Shown: positions 6,164 to 9,296 of the stretch, in pieces
Layout of the letters: every line of letters begins with the position of its first letter
How positions within the stretch are numbered: position 1 is the first letter of the stretch
Assembly (NCBI GenBank): GCA_003565035.1
Contig: PXDP01000070.1
Location: 1 to 9,296 of the forward strand
Length of the DNA: 9,296 nucleotides
Reading direction: 5' to 3'
Origin: PVC group bacterium
GTDB lineage: Bacteria > Verrucomicrobiota > Kiritimatiellia > SS1-B-03-39 > UBA6053
Program-made: the position numbers and the translations under genes
Notes under the pieces: generated by a model
Databases searched by the model: none
What the model was told of the DNA's origin: nothing
Seen by the model: only the letters and a program-made list of their open reading frames with translations

Positions 6164-6171
6164 TCCTCTCC
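6164..6171 (-). promoter_or_regulatory. Strong Shine-Dalgarno site of the TMEM43-family gene
   Basis: On the minus strand GGAGAGGA ends 4 nt before the ATG at 6159. The GGAG part is spaced 8 nt and the AGGA part 4 nt from the start codon. This fixes the start of the first gene of the operon, which contrasts with the weak or absent sites of the downstream genes. Confidence 0.6.
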
Positions 6172-6201
6172 GATAGATGTGATTGCTTACAACAGAGGAA
6201 C

Positions 6202-6229
6202 ATTTGAATATTCAGGAGACATCTGTCAA
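6202..6229 (-). promoter_or_regulatory. Candidate promoter of the TMEM43-truA-small protein-nucleotidyltransferase operon
   Basis: On the minus strand a perfect TTGACA (6229-6224) is followed by a 16-bp spacer and TCAAAT (6207-6202, 4 of 6 matches to TATAAT). A transcript would start near 6195, about 35 nt before the ATG at 6159. The -35 box is exact and the -10 box weak. It lies immediately beyond the decayed GH13 gene, in the non-homologous tail of that frame. Confidence 0.4.
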
Positions 6230-6243
6230 GACCGGAGCCCTCA

Positions 6244-6259
6244 AAACGGTTACCGGTTT
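6244..6259. promoter_or_regulatory. Imperfect palindrome, possible LacI-type operator
   Basis: AAACGGTTACCGGTTT pairs at 6 of 8 positions of its two halves and has the size and A/T-flanked CGG/CCG character of LacI-family operators. It lies 14 bp upstream of the TTGACA box of the operon to the left and about 700 bp before the GH3 gene. It could be a relic of sugar control of the dead GH13 locus or a live site; no regulator gene is visible in the window. Confidence 0.25.
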
Positions 6260-6286
6260 AATTCCCTGCGAAGATTCCGGCCAAAA

Positions 6287-6827
6287 CCATTGCATCGGCG
6301 TGCGGCAACCGGTGCGGCGATAGCCGCCTTCTTTGCTCTTCAGGCCCATCATATTCGGCATCCCGACTTCATCGCCGTAATAAATCATCGGCAACGCAGG
6401 CATGGTAAGTAGAAAGGTGAACAATCCCTTAAGCTGATCAATCGAACGGCTGGTCCCGCAACGCATGTAATCGTGGTTGCCGCTCATCATGCAGATCAGT
6501 CCGCCATGACGGTTAGTGTGATGCGTCAGATAGTGCGCATAAAAGCGGGCCACGTCGCCGCCCTGATCACTGAAAACAGGCTCCGGCACACCGTTCTCCC
6601 AGCCGGGCAGGGAAAACAGTTCATTGAAGGCCCGGTTATTGTGCAGCAGAAAGCTCATGTTTGCAGGATTCGAGAAACCAGGGATGGTCAATGCTGGTGT
6701 GTCCCGGCACCAGATCGAGCATCAGCCGCATCCCGCGGGTGTGCAACGCTTCAACGAGCCGGTCCAAATCCGCCATGGTCCCGTAACGCGGAGCCACCGC
6801 CTTGAAATCACGCACATCGTATTGCGT
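6287..6827 (-). pseudogene. Decayed GH13 alpha-amylase-family gene
   Basis: Two minus-strand frames carry pieces of one GH13 protein. The first (about 6827-6666) reads QYDVRDFKAVAPRYGTM, then RGMRLMLDLVPGHTS, then HPWFLES: beta-strand 2-3 and conserved region I. The second frame (about 6664-6287) reads LFSLPGW, PEPVFSDQGGD, MMSGNHDYMR (region IV), LPMIYYGDEVGM and EGGYRRTGCRTPMQW. Between them well over 100 residues are missing, including region II with the nucleophile Asp and region III with the acid/base Glu, and the reading frame changes. The N-terminal end before strand 2 and everything after TPMQW (the C-terminal beta domain) are also absent. The product cannot be an active glycosidase. 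A single sequencing error cannot explain this. The frame continues to a stop at 6212 through unrelated sequence. The remnant faces away from the GH3 gene, suggesting a former divergent sugar locus. Confidence 0.85.
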
Positions 6828-6949
6828 AGCGATCACTTTCCACCACCTTTGTCTTGGCGACGCGAAGCGTTTCCCCCTTTTCCATTCCATTTTGCCGTAT
6901 CTTGAGTAAAGATCGAATCACACTCATTCCAACGTTACCGAAAGCCTTT

Positions 6950-9079
6950 ATGAATTCTCCAGACTCCTTTCTCCAAGATCTCCTCGCCCGCATGTCCCTT
7001 CCTGAGAAAATCGGTCAGCTCACGCAGGCACGCATTGAGGACCAGTCCCCCGAAAAAATACAGGCCGGACTCAAGGCAGGCCGCTGGGGCTCCCGCATTC
7101 TCGCGCAAACCAACTGGGCCGGCAATCTGAAAAACAAGTCCCTGAATGTGGAAGAAATGAATGCCCAGCAGAAAGTCGCGGTGGAGGAATCCCCTGCCGG
7201 TATTCCGCTGATCTTTGGCCGGGATGTGATCTATGGTCACCGCACCGTCTACCCGATTCCGCACTGCCAGGCCGCCAGTTTTCATCCGGATCTGGTCGAA
7301 AAGGCCTGCACCTGCGTCGCCCGCGAAGCCGCCGCCGAGGGCATCCACTGGACATTTTCACCGATGCTCGATCTGGTACGCGATCCGCGCTGGGGCCGGG
7401 TCATCGAAAGCTATGGCGAAGATCCGTTTCTCATCTCCGAGATGGGCTGTGCCAGCGTTCGCGGGTTTCAGGGTGAGGACCCTTCAGCACCCGACCGCAT
7501 TCTCGCCTGCGCCAAACATTTCGCCGGCTATGGCGGCTCCGAAGGCGGGCGGGATTACGACAGCACCGACTGGAGTGACGACAGCCTGCACAACATGATT
7601 CTCCCGCCTTTCCGCGCCGCCGTCGAAGCGGGCATCGCCTCCATGATGTCCGGATTCAACCAGCTCGCAGGCCGGTCCGTCAGCGCCAGCCCTCACCTGA
7701 CCCGCGACTGGCTGAAGACCCAGCTTGACTGGGATGGCTTCATCGTCTCAGACTGGGGCTCTGTAAACGATCTCATCGCGCACCGTCAGGCTGAAACCCG
7801 AAGCGATGCCGCCCGCCTGGCCCTGGAAGCGGGCATCGACATGGATATGGTCGACGCGCTCTACGAAGAAGGCCTGGCCGCCTTGGTGGACTCCGGGGAA
7901 TTATCGGAAGCTCTCATCGACGAAGCGGTCCTTCGCGTCCTGCGCGCCAAACAACGGGCCGGACTCTTCGAACGGCCCTACACCGAACCAACACCCGACC
8001 TCCAACGCGCCCCGGAACACATTGCCATCGCCGTGGAACTGGCCTGCCAAAGCATCGTCCTCCTGAAAAACGACGGTATCCTGCCCCTGGCGGCCACGCA
8101 CAAAAAAATCGCCGTACTCGGTCCCTACGCCGAAGCCCGCCGCCAGCACCTCGGCTCCTGGTGCCTGGACGGACGCAGCGAAGACGTCACCCCCATTCTC
8201 GATGCCCTCCGCACGCAGATGCCGGACGTGAACTTCATCACCGCCAATGCCGCCTTTACCGACGAAATGATCGCCGCCGCCCGCAGTGCGGAGCTGACCC
8301 TCGTTTGCGTGGGCGAAAGCCACGTCCGCAACGGAGAAGCCAAATCCATCGGCGAGCTGGCTCTTCCTCCCGGACAGGAGGCGTTCATTTCCGCTCTGGG
8401 CGCGTTGGGCGTCCCCATGGTGATCATCGACTGCTCGGGCCGCTACCTGCCGATCCCTGCCGCCGAACAATACGCCCTCGCCATCCTCCACGCCGGCAGC
8501 CTGGGCACCGAAGCCGGGACCGCTATCGCCAAGGTCCTCTCCGGTGAAGTCAATCCCTCCGGCAAGCTCCCCATGACCGTTCCCCGCTTCACCGGTCAAA
8601 TTCCCATCTATTACAATCGCAAAAGCCCTGGCTCCGCATTGAACCGCGGCCTCTTCAAAGGCTACGAAGACAAGCGGGTGACACCGCTCTACCCCTTCGG
8701 ATTCGGAAAAAGCTACACCGAATTTTCTCTGGAAAACATAGAACTCTCCGCCGAACACCTGCCCCCGGGCGAAAGCGTAACCCTACGGGCAACCCTGAGA
8801 AATCTCGGCGGACGCTCCGGAGCCCAGGTCGTTCAACTCTACATCCAGGACGCCGTCTCCATCCCCACCCGGCCCATGCGCGAACTCAAAGGCTTTCAGC
8901 GCATCGAACTCGAAGCCGGGGCCTCGCAAACCCTGACCTTTGAACTCAGTGAAAAACAGCTCGGCTTCTATACATCGAAAGGCGAATGGATCGTCCAGCC
9001 CGGCGAATTCCGCCTCGCCCTCGGTTTTGATTCCACCGCCGAACTCACGCACACCCTGCACTATAAAAACACGCTGTGA
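6950..9079 (+). CDS. Glycoside hydrolase family 3 beta-glucosidase/beta-xylosidase
   Basis: A 709-residue GH3 enzyme with the BglX-type layout. The N-terminal TIM barrel (about 10-335) starts LLARMSLPEKIGQLTQ and contains IFGRDVIYGHRTVYPIP (Asp92, substrate binding), SPMLDLVRDPRWGR, ESYGEDPF, CAKHFAGYG (Lys189, His190) and IVSDWG with the nucleophile Asp268. The alpha/beta sandwich (about 365-560) has VLLKNDGILPL, LGSWCLDG and a GESHVRNGEAKS loop whose Glu463 is the likely acid/base. YPFGFGKSYTEF leads into a fibronectin-III-like domain (about 590-700). It removes non-reducing-end beta-linked glucose or xylose from oligosaccharides; specificity cannot be read. There is no signal peptide at the ATG at 6950, nor in the extension from 6854, so it is probably cytoplasmic, unlike periplasmic BglX. 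The Shine-Dalgarno site is weak (GAAAG). It forms an operon with the GH43 gene 7 bp downstream. Confidence 0.95.
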   Translation: MNSPDSFLQDLLARMSLPEKIGQLTQARIEDQSPEKIQAGLKAGRWGSRILAQTNWAGNLKNKSLNVEEMNAQQKVAVEESPAGIPLIFGRDVIYGHRTVYPIPHCQAASFHPDLVEKACTCVAREAAAEGIHWTFSPMLDLVRDPRWGRVIESYGEDPFLISEMGCASVRGFQGEDPSAPDRILACAKHFAGYGGSEGGRDYDSTDWSDDSLHNMILPPFRAAVEAGIASMMSGFNQLAGRSVSASPHLTRDWLKTQLDWDGFIVSDWGSVNDLIAHRQAETRSDAARLALEAGIDMDMVDALYEEGLAALVDSGELSEALIDEAVLRVLRAKQRAGLFERPYTEPTPDLQRAPEHIAIAVELACQSIVLLKNDGILPLAATHKKIAVLGPYAEARRQHLGSWCLDGRSEDVTPILDALRTQMPDVNFITANAAFTDEMIAAARSAELTLVCVGESHVRNGEAKSIGELALPPGQEAFISALGALGVPMVIIDCSGRYLPIPAAEQYALAILHAGSLGTEAGTAIAKVLSGEVNPSGKLPMTVPRFTGQIPIYYNRKSPGSALNRGLFKGYEDKRVTPLYPFGFGKSYTEFSLENIELSAEHLPPGESVTLRATLRNLGGRSGAQVVQLYIQDAVSIPTRPMRELKGFQRIELEAGASQTLTFELSEKQLGFYTSKGEWIVQPGEFRLALGFDSTAELTHTLHYKNTL

Positions 9080-9081
9080 GG
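9078..9081 (+). promoter_or_regulatory. Shine-Dalgarno of the GH43 gene overlapping the GH3 stop
   Basis: GAGG at 9078-9081 shares its first two bases with the TGA stop of the GH3 gene and lies 5 nt before the ATG at 9087. The arrangement decides the GH43 start and suggests translational coupling between the two hydrolases. Confidence 0.6.
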
Positions 9082-9086
9082 TTTCA

Positions 9087-9296
9087 ATGACAACACCCGC
9101 CGCTCTCCAAAACCCCATCCTCCCCGGCTTTCATCCCGACCCCTCCATCGTCCGCGTCGGCGACGACTTCTACCTCGCCACCTCCACTTTTGAGTGGTTC
9201 CCCGGGGTGCGCATTTATCACTCCCGCGATCTGCGCCATTGGCGGCTGATCGCCACCCCGCTCGACCGACTGAACCTCCTCGACATGCGCGGCGAA
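9087..9296 (+). CDS. GH43 beta-xylosidase-like enzyme, N-terminal 70 residues (cut by right edge)
   Basis: The first 70 codons of a GH43 protein. After MTTPAALQ come NPILPGFHPDPSIVRVG with the probable catalytic base Asp18, then DDFYLATSTFEWFPGV, IYHSRDLRHW and PLDRLNLLDMRGE. This pattern is typical of XynB-type beta-1,4-xylosidases (GH43 subfamily 11 style), which release xylose from xylo-oligosaccharides. The acid/base Glu and the C-terminal sandwich domain lie beyond the window. There is no signal peptide, so a cytoplasmic enzyme is expected, as for the GH3 enzyme before it. The gene starts 7 bp after the GH3 stop; its GAGG Shine-Dalgarno (9078-9081) overlaps that stop codon with 5-nt spacing, so the two genes are surely co-transcribed. 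Confidence 0.93.
   Translation, partial: MTTPAALQNPILPGFHPDPSIVRVGDDFYLATSTFEWFPGVRIYHSRDLRHWRLIATPLDRLNLLDMRGE

Noticed and set aside
4951..6207. A 418-codon plus-strand frame opposite the TMEM43-family gene
   Set aside because: Composition is dominated by His, Arg, Gln and Pro. The opposite strand encodes a membrane protein with clear helices and a strong ribosome site.
6212..6890. Two separate small genes on the minus strand before GH3
   Set aside because: Both frames hold consecutive parts of a single GH13 enzyme, so they are pieces of one broken gene rather than independent genes.
7901..8758. A 285-codon minus-strand frame inside the GH3 gene
   Set aside because: It is a Gly/Ala/Val/Glu-rich mirror of the GH3 coding frame, which carries intact catalytic motifs throughout.

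Overview
This window is a stretch of a moderately GC-rich bacterial chromosome with short intergenic gaps, stop/start overlaps between genes and Shine-Dalgarno-like sites. It contains housekeeping genes (methionyl-tRNA formyltransferase, tRNA pseudouridine synthase A) next to plant-glycan hydrolases without signal peptides, and a non-coding patch with a composite stem-loop repeat. That mix would fit a Gram-negative polysaccharide degrader of the PVC group (Verrucomicrobiota, Kiritimatiellota or Lentisphaerota type). The assignment is an inference from style and gene content; no rRNA or other marker is present to prove it.

Layout. At 1-112 (minus) is the first part of an unrecognised gene running off the left edge. 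At 113-650 no gene is supported; the stretch holds a candidate promoter for that gene, a degenerate TTGAACGTT-type repeat, a cluster of small hairpins at 474-557 and a stem-loop at 603-632. At 651-2593 (minus) are fmt and a metallophosphoesterase, joined by a TGATG overlap. A HAD phosphatase (2770-3459, plus) diverges from fmt and converges on a nucleotidyltransferase gene so tightly that the two stop codons share a TTAA.

From 3456 to 6159 (minus) lies a likely four-gene operon, in transcription order: a TMEM43-family membrane protein, truA, a 65-residue small protein, and a MNT/AbiEii-like nucleotidyltransferase that overlaps the small gene by 17 bp. Its promoter region (about 6202-6260) contains a consensus-like -35 box and an imperfect AAACGGTTACCGGTTT palindrome. 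It abuts a decayed GH13 alpha-amylase-family gene (6287-6827, minus) that has lost its N-terminus, its catalytic centre and its C-terminus.

From 6950 rightwards (plus) runs a glycan-degradation operon: a complete GH3 beta-glucosidase/beta-xylosidase without signal peptide and, 7 bp later, the start of a GH43 beta-xylosidase-like gene cut by the right edge. Together they suggest cytoplasmic breakdown of imported xylo- or gluco-oligosaccharides. The dead GH13 gene looks like a lost divergent member of the same sugar locus.

Nothing here is clearly a new defence or mobile system. The best candidates for undescribed biology are the stem-loop repeat, the small-protein/nucleotidyltransferase pair, and the bacterial TMEM43 homologue coupled to truA.
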